NCBI GenBank assembly: GCA_022821145.1
Contig: JAJEEE010000064.1
Location: 62,001-126,000 of the forward strand
Direction of reading: 5' to 3'
Origin: Acidobacteriota bacterium
Lineage (GTDB): Bacteria > Acidobacteriota > Terriglobia > 20CM-2-55-15
Length of the DNA stretch: 64,000 nucleotides
In this document: positions 8,950-18,347 of the stretch, piece after piece
How positions within the stretch are numbered: position 1 is the first letter of the stretch
Layout of the letters: each line of letters opens with the position of its first letter
Program-made: the position numbers and the translations under genes
Notes under the pieces: generated by a model
Databases searched by the model: none
Told to the model about the DNA's origin: nothing
The model's input: the letters and a program-made list of their open reading frames with translations, nothing else

Positions 8950-9680
8950 AGGCGATGGTCCTGGCCGCCGGCCTGGGTACGCGGCTGCGGCCCATCACCG
9001 ACGCGCGGCCGAAAGCGCTGGTCGAGATCGCCGGCCGGACGCTCCTGGAAATCACTCTGGAACGGCTCAAGGCGCAGGGAGTCCGGCAGGTCATCGTCAA
9101 CGCCCATCACTTCGCCGATGAGGTCGGCGCCTTCCTCCCGTCGCTCGGCCGTCTCGGCATGAGGATCGAGCTGTCGCGCGAAGACGACCTGCTCGACACG
9201 GGGGGCGGATTGAAACAAGCGGAATGGTTCTTCCTGGACGACGCCGACACCCTGGACGAACCGTTCGTCCTGCACAACGTCGACGTGCTCAGCACGATCG
9301 ATATCCAACGGATGGTCCGGTTTCACAAGGGGGTCGGCGCATTGGCCACCCTGGCCGTCCTGAATCGGCCGATGGCGCGCCGTTTCCTGTTCGACGCGGG
9401 CGGCGAGCTCTGCGGATGGCGTTCGGAAGCCCGCGGCGAAACACGGCTCGCACGGGAAGTCAACGCGCCGATCGCACGGGCTTTCACGGGCATTCACGTG
9501 CTCTCGCCGGCGCTGCTCCGTCTCCTTCCCGGCGGCGCGTTCTCGATCGTCGACGCCTACCTGGAACTCGCGGCCCAGGGGCGCCGGATCGCCGCCTTCG
9601 CCGCGGACGCGTACGCCTGGCGGGACGTCGGCAACCCGGACGATCTCCGGCGCGCCCGGCAGGAGTTCGGCGGAGTATGA
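8946..9680 (+). CDS. murU: MurU-like N-acetylmuramate-1-phosphate uridylyltransferase
   Basis: A 244-residue nucleotidyltransferase. The N-terminal nucleotide-binding signature LAAGLGTRLRP is followed by DARPKALVEIAG, and VHNVDVL-type residues (LHNVDVLST) supply the metal Asp. LLDTGGGLKQA, AFTGIHVLSP and FSIVDAYLELA are characteristic of the MurU subgroup, and the C-terminal WRDVGNPDDL is the usual lid. It would convert MurNAc-1-phosphate and UTP to UDP-MurNAc, the second step after AmgK. The ATG overlaps the amgK stop by four bases. Length is normal for MurU. The product is cytoplasmic with no signal peptide. Confidence 0.88.
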   Translation: MKAMVLAAGLGTRLRPITDARPKALVEIAGRTLLEITLERLKAQGVRQVIVNAHHFADEVGAFLPSLGRLGMRIELSREDDLLDTGGGLKQAEWFFLDDADTLDEPFVLHNVDVLSTIDIQRMVRFHKGVGALATLAVLNRPMARRFLFDAGGELCGWRSEARGETRLAREVNAPIARAFTGIHVLSPALLRLLPGGAFSIVDAYLELAAQGRRIAAFAADAYAWRDVGNPDDLRRARQEFGGV

Positions 9681-9707
9681 TGTCCCTCACGCAAGGAGGT
9701 AGGGAAC

Positions 9708-10874
9708 ATGTACCGCTGGCTCTTTCCGATGGCCGCGGCCGTCGCGTACGCTTCGGTCAACCCGGGCGCCGCCGCGCAGGATCTGACGATCGCCAACGCC
9801 CGCATCATCGTGGGCAACGGCGATGTGATCGAGGCGGGTTCCCTCGTCGTTCGCGGCGGACGCATCGAGTCGGTCGGCCCCGGCGACGCCTCCGGCGCCC
9901 AGACCATCGACCTGGATGGGATGACGCTCGTCCCCGGATACATCGACGCGCACCGGCACTTCCCGACTGGCGGAGACGACATTCAGGGACGCATGCGCGA
10001 GTTCCTCGAGGCCGGTTATACGACCCTGCTGCACGGCGGCGGCCAGTTGCCCGGCATCATGGACCTCAAGCGGCGGACCGAGAGCGGCGAGATCGTCGCT
10101 CCCCGCATTCTGACGTCCGCCCGGGCCAACGCCACCGGCACGCCCGAGGAAGGCCGCGCCCAGGTCCGGACGGCCGCCGAGGCCGGCGTCGATTTCATCA
10201 AGAGCAACATGGCGAACGAACCGGGCGCCTCGGACCGGGAGGCCATGGCCGCCATCGTCGACGAAGCCGAGCAGCACGGAATCGACGTGATGGTGCACGC
10301 CGTGAGCCCGGCGGCCATGCTGGCGTCGGTTGACGCGGGAGTGCACAAGCTCGTCCACACGCCGCATTTCGGATGGCTGACCGAGGACGACGCCCGCAGA
10401 GTGGCCGAGGCGGGAATCGAGAACCTGTCGACGGTCGGCTTCGGCGTTCCGGTCTTCGGCGTCTACAACGACGACAACGTCCCGACGTTCCGCGACGGCA
10501 GCGCCTGGCCCGACGCGATCATCGCCGGCGAAGGCCGGGGCCGCGAGGCCGGCTACAAGGCCGTCAACGCCCGGACGCTGTGGGACGCCGGCGTCGTCTA
10601 CGGGTACGGGACCGACACCGGGTACCTGCCGTGGGAGGGACTCAAGCACGAGCTGCGGACGCTGAACCTGATGTTCTCGCCCCGGGACATCATCGAGCTC
10701 ATGGGCCCCAACACCGCCGCGTTCATCAACATGAACGACGATCTCGGGACGCTCGAAGCCGGCAAGCTGGCCGATATCGTCGTGCTGGACGGGGATCCGC
10801 TCGACGGCTACTGGAACCTGCTGAACGTCGTCATGACGATCAAGGAAGGCGAGATCCTCGTCGACCAGCGGTGA
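9708..10874 (+). CDS. exported amidohydrolase-family protein
   Basis: A 388-residue protein with a signal peptide (about residues 1-23, ending AAAQ). The metal-dependent amidohydrolase fold is indicated by LVPGYIDAHRHF with His82 and His84 as the first metal ligands, HAVSPAAML and TPHFGW as later His positions, YGTDTGYLPW with the catalytic Asp, and the closing LEAGKLADIVVLDGDPL. Such proteins hydrolyse cyclic amides or dipeptides, or act as imidazolonepropionase-like enzymes; the substrate is not evident. AAGGAGG lies seven bases before the ATG. It follows murU by 27 bp and may share its transcript. It ends eight bases from the convergent ankyrin gene. Confidence 0.9.
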   Translation: MYRWLFPMAAAVAYASVNPGAAAQDLTIANARIIVGNGDVIEAGSLVVRGGRIESVGPGDASGAQTIDLDGMTLVPGYIDAHRHFPTGGDDIQGRMREFLEAGYTTLLHGGGQLPGIMDLKRRTESGEIVAPRILTSARANATGTPEEGRAQVRTAAEAGVDFIKSNMANEPGASDREAMAAIVDEAEQHGIDVMVHAVSPAAMLASVDAGVHKLVHTPHFGWLTEDDARRVAEAGIENLSTVGFGVPVFGVYNDDNVPTFRDGSAWPDAIIAGEGRGREAGYKAVNARTLWDAGVVYGYGTDTGYLPWEGLKHELRTLNLMFSPRDIIELMGPNTAAFINMNDDLGTLEAGKLADIVVLDGDPLDGYWNLLNVVMTIKEGEILVDQR

Positions 10875-10881
10875 AGGGCCG

Positions 10882-12201
10882 CTAGTCCTGGCCGGACCGG
10901 GCGCCGCGCGCTACAAGGAATTCGATCACGGACTCCATGCCCCGCGCGGCGTCCAGGGCCGTGCGGCCATCGGTCGACGCGACGTTCACGTCGACGCCGG
11001 CTTCGACGAACAGCCGGACGGCTTCCAGACGCGCCGCCTCGCGCCGCTCCGGATCGCGATCGGCCCGGACCCAGGCGCGGCCGCCGCCCATTCCCAGGGC
11101 CGCCATCAGGGGCGTGGTCCGGTGCCGCCGCTCGTTGAGCCATTCCTCGGCGACGCTCGTGGAATAGTACCGGCCCTCGTGCACGAACGCCGGATCGGCG
11201 CCGGCGTCGAGAAGCAGGCGCATCACGCCGGGCGTGCCGAAGCGCGCGGCCAGCCACAGGGGCGATGCCCCGACCAGCTCCGGAGCGTAGTTGCGGTCCG
11301 CGGATGAACGACGGGTCGGCGTCCACGTCGTCAGCGGCGCGTGGACGTCGGCTCCGTGCGCGACGAGGTCGCGCACCATCGCTTCGTCCTGGTTCATGAT
11401 CGCGTTGTGCAACGCCGTGAACCCGGGACCCGGCCGTTCGGGATCGGCCCCGGCCTCGAGGAGCAATCGGACGATCTCGGTGAAACCGGAATGCGCGGCG
11501 AGCGACGTCGCGCTGACGCCCCAGGCATCCGCGGCGTCGACGTCGGCGCCCGCGGCCACGAGCAACCGGGCCGAGGCCGCGTCGCCGACCCGCGCCGCGA
11601 ACATCAGGGCCGTGTCGCCGCCGTGCGGGATGTCGCGGTTGTATGCGTCGACGCTGTGCGGCGGCACGGCCATGACCTGGCTCCACACCGCCGAGCGCGC
11701 ATGGATGTCCGCGCCGTTCTCGATCAGGACCCGGACGACGCCGGGATGCCCCTGGGCCGCCGCCCACATCAACGCGGTCTGGTCCCGGGCGGCTCGGGCG
11801 TCGAGATCCGCGCCGGCCTCGGCCAGTCGTTCGACGACGGCGGGAAACCCGGAACGGGCCGCCACCATGACGGGCGTCTCGCCCAGCCGGAGCGCCTGGT
11901 TCGGATCGGCGCCGGCTTCCAGCAGCAGATTCACGATGGACTCGCTGCCGTTCTGGCTGGCCGCCCAAAGGGCCGTCGCGCCGAGATCGTTGGCCGCGTT
12001 CACGTTCGCGCCGGCCTCGATGAGGCGCCGGGCCGTCTCCAGGCTGTCCATGTGGCTGGCCCGGATCAGCGCGGTCGTTCCATCGGCATCCGCGGTATCG
12101 TTTGTCGGGACCGCGTCGATCGGGGCCGTCTGGGGCGCCGCGTTCAGCGCCAGGCACAGAGCCGGCAGCAGGATGGGGACCGATGCGGCGACGGTTCGCA
12201 T
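10882..12201 (-). CDS. exported ankyrin-repeat protein
   Basis: A 439-residue protein with a Sec signal peptide (about 1-22) followed by about ten ankyrin repeats, visible as recurring units such as GTTALIRASHMDSLETARRL, LGATALWAASQNGSESIV and WGVSATSLAAHSGFTEIVRL. Repeats form a protein-interaction solenoid. Two are interrupted by longer inserts (around SQVMAVPPHSVDAYNRD and TWTPTRRSSADRNYAPE). The gene begins five bases after the DUF1552 stop, so the three genes from 16031 down to 10882 look like one operon. A scaffold role for the cytochrome-like partners in the periplasm is inference. Confidence 0.9.
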   Translation of the reverse strand: MRTVAASVPILLPALCLALNAAPQTAPIDAVPTNDTADADGTTALIRASHMDSLETARRLIEAGANVNAANDLGATALWAASQNGSESIVNLLLEAGADPNQALRLGETPVMVAARSGFPAVVERLAEAGADLDARAARDQTALMWAAAQGHPGVVRVLIENGADIHARSAVWSQVMAVPPHSVDAYNRDIPHGGDTALMFAARVGDAASARLLVAAGADVDAADAWGVSATSLAAHSGFTEIVRLLLEAGADPERPGPGFTALHNAIMNQDEAMVRDLVAHGADVHAPLTTWTPTRRSSADRNYAPELVGASPLWLAARFGTPGVMRLLLDAGADPAFVHEGRYYSTSVAEEWLNERRHRTTPLMAALGMGGGRAWVRADRDPERREAARLEAVRLFVEAGVDVNVASTDGRTALDAARGMESVIEFLVARGARSGQD

Positions 12202-12206
12202 TCGAT

Positions 12207-13526
12207 CTAGACGTCGAGCGGGAGAATCCCGTCGCTGCCGCCCACGCGGTCCACCGGCACGCCCATCTTGTCCATTACGGCCATGAGCAGGTTGGCGATG
12301 GTCGGTTCGTTCCCGAACTTGAGGTGGCGGCCGCCTTGGAGTTGCCCGGACCCGCCGCCCACCAGGAGCAGCGGCAGGTTGTCGCCCGAGTGCCGCGTGC
12401 TGTTGGAGATTCCCGAGCCGTAGAGCACGATCGTGTGATCGAGCAACGACCCGTCGCCGTCGGGCGTCGCCCGCAGCCGGTCGAGATGGCCCGCGAACAG
12501 CTCGGCATGGTACCGGTTGATCCGCGCCATCTTCCCGACGACGTCCGGAACGTCGTTGTGGTGCGACAGCGGGTGATGCGCCTCGGGCACGCCGATCTGC
12601 GGATACGGCCGCGCGCTCTGCTCCTTGCCGATCATGAACGAGATCACGCGCGTCAGGTCGGCCCGGAACGCCAGGCGCTGCAGCTCCAGCATCAACTCCA
12701 GGTGATCCTCGAACACCGCGGGCGCGCCCTGCGGCTGGTCGATGACGGGCAGCTCGACTTCGGCCTGCTGCTCGGCTCTTCCAATACGCCGCTCCACGTC
12801 ACGGACCGCTTCGGCGTACTCGTCGACCTTGACGCGATCCCCGGCGCCCAGTTCGTTTCGAAGGCTGGAAAGCTTGTCGTTCACCGAGTCCAGAACGCTC
12901 TTCTGCTGGGCGAGCCGGGCCGCGCGAGCGTCCGGGTCCGTGCTGCCGCTGTCGCCGAACAGGCGCTCGAACACGGCGCGCGGATTCCATTCCATCGGCA
13001 GCGGCTGCGTCGGGCTGCGCCACGACAGCGTGTGGGTGTACACGCAGCTCAGGATCCCCGTGCACGCGCCGGCGTTGGCCGGAACGTCCATGGACATTTC
13101 GAGCGACCCCAACTGGGTCTCGCCGGCGAAACGCCGCGCCAGCATCTGGTCGATCGAGGTGTCGGCGACGATCTCGATCTCGTTGCGCCCGCCGCTGGCC
13201 GTTCCCGTCAGGAACGACCCCGACGCGCCGGCGTGGATGTAGTTCCAGTTGGCGTTGATCCCGGTCAACACCAGCATCCGGTCGCGGAACGGCGCCAGCG
13301 GCTCCAGGATGGGCGACAGCGTGAAGTCGCGCCCCTCGCCCTCGGGAGTCCAGAACTGCATCGCCATTCCGTTGGGGACGTAGAAGGCCAGGAAGCGGCG
13401 GACGGGCGCCGCGGCCTGGGCCCCGAACGCCGCCGGCGCCATGGCTTCCAGGAACGGCAGGCCGATGGCCGCGCCGATGCCGCGCAAAACGGTTCGCCGC
13501 GGCAGGACCATGTTCGAGACAAACAT
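12207..13526 (-). CDS. DUF1552-family exported protein
   Basis: A 439-residue protein with a twin-arginine type leader (LPRRTVLRGIGAAIGLPFLEAM). DUF1552 features include FLAFYVPNGMAMQFWTP, LTGINANWNY, SSCVYTHTLSW-like residues (ILSCVYTHTLSWRSP) and the C-terminal LPLLLVGGGSGQLQGGRHL. The ATG at 13526 is preferred over the in-frame GTG at 13533-13535 because GAGGTG lies six bases upstream of the ATG. Function is unknown; members are nearly always adjacent to DUF1592 cytochrome-like proteins in Planctomycetes and Acidobacteria, as here (30 bp away). The twin-arginine leader suggests folding, possibly with a cofactor, before export. Confidence 0.9.
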   Translation of the reverse strand: MFVSNMVLPRRTVLRGIGAAIGLPFLEAMAPAAFGAQAAAPVRRFLAFYVPNGMAMQFWTPEGEGRDFTLSPILEPLAPFRDRMLVLTGINANWNYIHAGASGSFLTGTASGGRNEIEIVADTSIDQMLARRFAGETQLGSLEMSMDVPANAGACTGILSCVYTHTLSWRSPTQPLPMEWNPRAVFERLFGDSGSTDPDARAARLAQQKSVLDSVNDKLSSLRNELGAGDRVKVDEYAEAVRDVERRIGRAEQQAEVELPVIDQPQGAPAVFEDHLELMLELQRLAFRADLTRVISFMIGKEQSARPYPQIGVPEAHHPLSHHNDVPDVVGKMARINRYHAELFAGHLDRLRATPDGDGSLLDHTIVLYGSGISNSTRHSGDNLPLLLVGGGSGQLQGGRHLKFGNEPTIANLLMAVMDKMGVPVDRVGGSDGILPLDV

Positions 13527-13556
13527 CGGATTCACCTCAACGAGCGAATTGTACCG

Positions 13557-16031
13557 TCATTCCGCCGCGGACGCTTCCGCCGCCGACCGCATCTGGAACG
13601 GCGGGCTCCGAACGATTCCCAGGATCAACGACGACCAACTGTAGTCGTCCGACGCCGCGTCGCGGACGATCCGTCTCACGGCCGGCTTGTCGTAGTACTC
13701 CACCCTCCGGCCCAGGGCGTAGGCCAGGAGCTTCTCTACGACCGTGCGTGGAAAGGCCTCCGGATCGTCCAGGAGCAGGGCGCGCAGCCCCGTCAGGCCC
13801 TCAACCGGCGCGCCGCCGACGGTCGTCCCGGCAGCGTCGACGGGCCGCCCGGCCTCGTCGATACCCCGCCAACCGCCGATCACGTCGAAGTTCTCCAGTG
13901 CGAAACCCAACGGATCGATGACGGCGTGGCAACTGTTGCACGCTGGATTGGCCCGGTGAACCTCCAGCCGTTCGCGCATCGTCGGCGGCGCCGGCCCCGC
14001 CGCCTCGGCCAGGTCCGTGTCCACGCCCGCCGGCGGCGGCGGCGTCGGCAGGCCCAGGATGTTGTCCATCAGCCATTTTCCGCGAAGGACCGGCGACGTG
14101 CGGTCCGGATACGACGTCGTCGCCAACAAGGCCCCATGTGCCAGCAGTCCGCCGCGCTGCTCGCGGGCGCGCAGGTTCACGCGGCGGAAATGGCTGCCGT
14201 AGATGCCGGGGATGCCGTATTGGCGCGCCAACCGCTCGTTCACGAACGTGTAGTCGGCGTCGATCAGTTCCCTCACGCTCCGGTCTTCCACGATCGTGCT
14301 GGCGACGAAGAGCTCGGTCTCGGTCCGGAACCCTTCCAGAAGGCTCAGGTCGTAGTGGGGATAGACGCCCGGGTCGACGACGACCTCCGGAACCCGCCGC
14401 AGGTTGAGCCACTGCGATGCGAAGTCGCCGACCAGCGCCCGAACGGCGCGCGGATCGGCCAGCATCCGCCGCACCTCCGCATCGAGGACGCCGGCCTCGG
14501 ACAGCCGGCCCTCGGCCGCCAGCGTGAGCAGGCGCTCGTCGGGAATCGTGCTCCACAGGAAGAAGGACAGGCGCGACGCCAGCTCGAGGTCGCTCAACCG
14601 GTACCGTCCGTCGGCCGCGGCCGCCGGGTCCCGATAGACCCGCAGCAGGAAATCGGGATCGACCAGCATCCGCTCCAGCGCGAACTGGATGCCCGAGTCG
14701 AAGCTGCCGCCTTCGATCCGGCCGGCGTCGAAGAACTCCATCAGCGTCCGGACGTCGCCCTCCTGGACCGGGCGGCGATACGCCTGCCGCGCCATGCGTT
14801 CCAGGATCGCCGCGGCGCATGCCCGCTCGTCGGACAATGCCGCGGGCTCGCAAACGAAGACGGCCTCGCGGCTCGGCGTATTCGCGACGGCGCCGGCTAT
14901 GGCGAACGGCCCCGCGATCTCGACCGAGCCCACGTTGGCGTAATCCATGTACACCTGGTCGTTGCCGATGACCCGGCCCCGCTGCAGCGGCTGCGGCAAC
15001 CCCTCCGGCTCCCACAGTTCCCGGACGAACGAGACCCCGACGACGTGAGGCCCCGCGTCGACGGAAAGCCGGACCTCGAGGCCGGCGTCGCCCGTCACCT
15101 GCATGTATTCTTCCCACTCCGGATCGCCGGCGAAGCCGACCTCGCCGGCCCCGGCGAAGCTCGCCGCCGCCGGACGCCCCTCGGCCTGTCCGCCAACGAC
15201 GAAGCGTTCGAGCAACGCGCCGTCCAGCCGGACGTCCAGTTGCTGCGGCCAGCCCATGCCCTTCAGGTAGGCCTGGTACTGGCGCTGAAGCCGCACCCTG
15301 ATGACGTAGTCCCCGTCGACCGGAAAGTGGTACCGGACGGCCATGCCGCCCCGCGAGCCGATGGGCAGATCCTCGCTCTGCCGGTCGTTCTGCAACACGT
15401 GCAACGGGATCTCGAACGTGTCGACGGCCGGCGAGGCCGGGGGCAGCCCCGTGGCCAGGCGCGTCACCTGGCGCGCGACCGACAGGTACCGTTCCAGGTG
15501 GGCGGTCGAGATCGTGAGGCTGTCGGCGAAGTTGTCGAAACTGCCGTCCGCGGTCTCGTCCCCGGGCAACAGCGCCGTGACGTCGAGGTCGACGGCGAAC
15601 AGGTCGCGAATCGCGTTGTTGTACTCGACGCGGTTGAGCCGGTGCACGGCGCCGATGCGCCCCGGGTCGGGGTTCGCCGCCCACGCCGTGTCCAGACCCC
15701 CTTCCAGCGCCGCCGCGGCCGACGAATAGGAGGCGTCGTCCGGGCGCGGGTTTCCGACGGGCGGCATCGAGCCGGCATGCAGCCGGACGACGACTTTTTC
15801 CCAGACCTCCGCGTCCGCGGCGGGATTCGACGGGTCGAGCGTCTCCAGGTCCAGGTCCGCCGTGCGGATCCGCGCGTTGTGGCACCCGAGGCAGTACTGG
15901 TCGATAAGCGCTTCGGGGGACAGCGGCGCTGGACCGCCGGCCGGCGCCTGCGCGGACCCGGCCGATGGCGTGGCCCCCGCCGCCAGCACGACGGCGGCCG
16001 CAATCATGCAGTGAAATGGCGCGCGCGACAC
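13557..16031 (-). CDS. DUF1592/DUF1588-type exported multihaem-like protein
   Basis: An 824-residue secreted protein with a signal peptide ending near residue 28. A haem-type motif CLGCH is at 47-51 in a DUF1587/cytochrome-like domain. It is followed by the DUF1595, DUF1592, DUF1588 and DUF1585 order typical of the family (HRLNRVEYNNAIRDLF, RLSFFLWSTIPDERLL, RAREQRGGLLAHGALLA). A second motif CNSCH lies at 698-702 before AVIDPLGFALENFD. Two c-type haems are therefore plausible. The substrate is unknown, but the family is discussed as extracellular or periplasmic oxidoreductases. GTG 16031 is used as start; ATG 16007 is possible, and neither has a convincing Shine-Dalgarno. It is the first gene of the three-gene minus-strand cluster. 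Confidence 0.92.
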   Translation of the reverse strand: MSRAPFHCMIAAAVVLAAGATPSAGSAQAPAGGPAPLSPEALIDQYCLGCHNARIRTADLDLETLDPSNPAADAEVWEKVVVRLHAGSMPPVGNPRPDDASYSSAAAALEGGLDTAWAANPDPGRIGAVHRLNRVEYNNAIRDLFAVDLDVTALLPGDETADGSFDNFADSLTISTAHLERYLSVARQVTRLATGLPPASPAVDTFEIPLHVLQNDRQSEDLPIGSRGGMAVRYHFPVDGDYVIRVRLQRQYQAYLKGMGWPQQLDVRLDGALLERFVVGGQAEGRPAAASFAGAGEVGFAGDPEWEEYMQVTGDAGLEVRLSVDAGPHVVGVSFVRELWEPEGLPQPLQRGRVIGNDQVYMDYANVGSVEIAGPFAIAGAVANTPSREAVFVCEPAALSDERACAAAILERMARQAYRRPVQEGDVRTLMEFFDAGRIEGGSFDSGIQFALERMLVDPDFLLRVYRDPAAAADGRYRLSDLELASRLSFFLWSTIPDERLLTLAAEGRLSEAGVLDAEVRRMLADPRAVRALVGDFASQWLNLRRVPEVVVDPGVYPHYDLSLLEGFRTETELFVASTIVEDRSVRELIDADYTFVNERLARQYGIPGIYGSHFRRVNLRAREQRGGLLAHGALLATTSYPDRTSPVLRGKWLMDNILGLPTPPPPAGVDTDLAEAAGPAPPTMRERLEVHRANPACNSCHAVIDPLGFALENFDVIGGWRGIDEAGRPVDAAGTTVGGAPVEGLTGLRALLLDDPEAFPRTVVEKLLAYALGRRVEYYDKPAVRRIVRDAASDDYSWSSLILGIVRSPPFQMRSAAEASAAE

Positions 16032-16152
16032 GTAAAGGTTCCCGTACCGGGTTCTGGAGAGATTCTCCCCGATGCCCCCGCGATTGGCAACGGATACTTC
16101 CCCGCGCCGCCTCGCCCGCGTCGCGCCCGGCGCGGAGCCCCGCCCGTTACGC

Positions 16153-16158
16153 TATAAT
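16153..16158 (+). promoter_or_regulatory. -10 promoter element (TATAAT)
   Basis: A perfect TATAAT sits 28 bp before the VOC gene start in GC-rich sequence. A recognisable TTGACA-like -35 is not present at 17 bp spacing. It would drive the plus-strand run starting at 16187. Confidence 0.6.
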
Positions 16159-16186
16159 CCGCGCCGAGGACCCCTCGGAGACACGC

Positions 16187-17044
16187 ATGAAGAACCGGTC
16201 CCTTATCCTCGGCCTGTTCCTTGCAACGCCGTGCGCAATGGCGGCGGCGCCGGCGCAACTCGCCTCGCCCAACGACGCGGGCGTGGCCATGGGCCACCTC
16301 CACTACGCGGTTCGCGACATGGCCGCCAACCGGGACCTGTGGCTCGCCCTGGGCGGAGAGCTCGCCGGACGGCTGGGGCCGGCCGAGGTGATCCGGTTCC
16401 CCGACACCCTGGTCGTCCTCGATCCGACGGAATCTCCGGTCCCGGCCGGCCGTTCGCTCGTCGATCACGTCGCGTTCCGCGTGAGATCCCTGGAGGCCGT
16501 GGAAGCCGCCGGTCTGGCGATCGAGCGCCTCGAGGGGTTCGTGGGCATCGCGTCGGTGTACACCCCCGAGGGCGAACGGGTCGAGCTGTTCGACGAGACG
16601 GCCACCAACGTGGGCTTCACCGTCGACGACGGCGGCTCCAACCCCGTCGCGGAGCGGCACAACCGGCCCATCGCGGGGCCCATCGTGTCCCACCATATCC
16701 ACTTGTACGTCCCGGCAGGCGCCGAGCCGGAAGCCAAGCAATGGTACGCCCGCCTGTTCGGCGGCACGCCGGGCGTCCGATGGCGTTACGACGCCGTGGA
16801 CCTGCCGGGCATCAACATCAACTTCTCGGGCGCGACCGAACGACGGACGCCGACGCGCGGACACGTGCTGGACCACATCGGTTTCGAGGTGGACGATCTC
16901 CAGGTCTTCTGCGAACGGCTCGAAGCGGACGGCGTGGAGTTCGACGAACCGTGCGCGCCGGATCCGTCCGGCGTGGCCAGCGCGATCTTGACCGACCCCT
17001 GGGGCACGCGGATCGAGCTCACCGAGGGTCTGGACAGCCGTTGA
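16187..17044 (+). CDS. exported VOC-family (glyoxalase/dioxygenase fold) protein
   Basis: A 285-residue protein with a signal peptide (about 1-23). Two vicinal-oxygen-chelate modules are visible: [21 protein letters not shown] with LVDHVAFRV, and [12 protein letters not shown] with [11 protein letters not shown] and [13 protein letters not shown]. Metal-ligand candidates are the His residues of HLHYAV/HHIHLY and the Glu of RIELTEG. The fold covers glyoxalases, extradiol dioxygenases and methylmalonyl-CoA epimerases, and the specific reaction cannot be read from sequence. The ATG at 16187 has GGAG upstream and a TATAAT box. It is the first gene of a plus-strand run and is followed by frc 40 bp later. 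Confidence 0.85.
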   Translation: MKNRSLILGLFLATPCAMAAAPAQLASPNDAGVAMGHLHYAVRDMAANRDLWLALGGELAGRLGPAEVIRFPDTLVVLDPTESPVPAGRSLVDHVAFRVRSLEAVEAAGLAIERLEGFVGIASVYTPEGERVELFDETATNVGFTVDDGGSNPVAERHNRPIAGPIVSHHIHLYVPAGAEPEAKQWYARLFGGTPGVRWRYDAVDLPGININFSGATERRTPTRGHVLDHIGFEVDDLQVFCERLEADGVEFDEPCAPDPSGVASAILTDPWGTRIELTEGLDSR

Positions 17045-17084
17045 GCGCTTCGGGCGAGCACCCGGGAACAGCACGAGGACAAAC

Positions 17085-18332
17085 ATGGGCAAGGCTCTCG
17101 AAGGCATACGGATACTGGACATGACGCACGTCCAGTCCGGCCCGACCTGCACGCAGATTCTGGCGTGGTTCGGGGCCGACGTCATCAAGGTCGAACGACC
17201 GGGCGTCGGCGACGCCACCCGCGGGCAGCTTCGGGACATTCCGGATGTCGACAGTCTCTACTTCACCATGCTGAACGGCAGCAAGCGGAGCGTGACGCTG
17301 AACCCCAAGACCGAAACGGGTAACAGGATCTTCGCCCGGTTGATCGCGGAATGCGATGTCATGGTGGAGAACTTCGCTCCGGGCGCGATCGACCGCATGG
17401 GATTCTCCTGGGAGAAGATCCAGGAGATCAATCCGCGCATGATCTACGCATCGGTGAAGGGCTTCGGCCCGGGGCCGTTCGAAGACTGCAAGGTTTACGA
17501 GAACGTCGCGCAGTGCACGGGCGGCGCGGCCTCGACGACGGGCGAGATCGACCGCGTGCCCCTGGTGACCGGAGCGCAGATCGGGGATTCCGGGACGGGG
17601 ATCCACCTGGTCGCGGGCATCCTGGCCGCACTGCTCCATCGTGAGAAGTCCGGCCGCGGGCAGAGGGTCACCTGCGCGATGCAGGACGCCGTCCTGAACC
17701 TCTGCCGCGTCAAGATGCGCGACCAGCAGCGGCTCGCGCACGGCCCGCTGAAAGAGTATCCGCAGTACCCCAACGGCCGGTTCGGCAAGGCGGTCCCCCG
17801 GGCGGGCAATGCCTCCGGCGGCGGACACCCCGGATGGATCGTCAAGTGCAAGGGTTGGGAAACCGATCCGGACGCCTACATCTACGTGATCACCCAGGCG
17901 CAGGCCTTCCCCGCGCTGGCCCGGGTGATCGGCCGCGAGGACTGGCTGGACGATCCCGACTACAACACTCCCGAGGCGCGGCTGCCCCGGCTGGAACACG
18001 TGTTCTCCGAAATCGAGAAGTGGACCATGACCAAGGACAAGATGGAGGTTATGGCCACGCTGAACCCTCAGAACGTGCCCTGCGGTCCCATCCTCTCGAT
18101 GAAGGAACTGGCCGAGGAACCGACGCTGCGCGCCACCGGCACGGTCGTCGAGGTCGACCACCCCGAGCGCGGCTCCTATTTGACCGTCGGCAACCCCATC
18201 AAGCTCTCGGATTCTCCCGCCGACGTGGGGCGCGCCCCGTTGCTGGGCGAACACACGGACGAGATCCTGAAGACGGTCGTCGGCCTGGACGACGACGAGA
18301 TCGCCGCGGCGCGCGCCGAGGGCGCCATCTGA
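17085..18332 (+). CDS. frc: formyl-CoA transferase (CaiB/BaiF family III CoA-transferase)
   Basis: A 415-residue protein highly similar in layout to formyl-CoA:oxalate CoA-transferase: [93 protein letters not shown] and [10 protein letters not shown]. The catalytic Asp is expected at 168 in AQIGDSGTG, equal in position to the known Asp of Frc. The glycine loop reads ASGGGHP. It transfers CoA from formyl-CoA to oxalate in the cytoplasm, feeding oxalyl-CoA decarboxylase, but no oxc gene is in the window. GAGGA precedes the ATG. The next gene follows 15 bp later, so cotranscription with the ketopantoate-reductase-like gene is likely. Another carboxylate acceptor remains possible. Confidence 0.93.
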   Translation: MGKALEGIRILDMTHVQSGPTCTQILAWFGADVIKVERPGVGDATRGQLRDIPDVDSLYFTMLNGSKRSVTLNPKTETGNRIFARLIAECDVMVENFAPGAIDRMGFSWEKIQEINPRMIYASVKGFGPGPFEDCKVYENVAQCTGGAASTTGEIDRVPLVTGAQIGDSGTGIHLVAGILAALLHREKSGRGQRVTCAMQDAVLNLCRVKMRDQQRLAHGPLKEYPQYPNGRFGKAVPRAGNASGGGHPGWIVKCKGWETDPDAYIYVITQAQAFPALARVIGREDWLDDPDYNTPEARLPRLEHVFSEIEKWTMTKDKMEVMATLNPQNVPCGPILSMKELAEEPTLRATGTVVEVDHPERGSYLTVGNPIKLSDSPADVGRAPLLGEHTDEILKTVVGLDDDEIAAARAEGAI

Positions 18333-18347
18333 CCCTCCGGAGGCGAC

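Noticed and set aside
12102-16157. A 1351-codon open frame on the plus strand antisense to the DUF1552/DUF1592 genes
   Set aside because: It is Arg/Pro/Gly/His-rich with no recognisable domain and mirrors codon bias of the true minus-strand genes.
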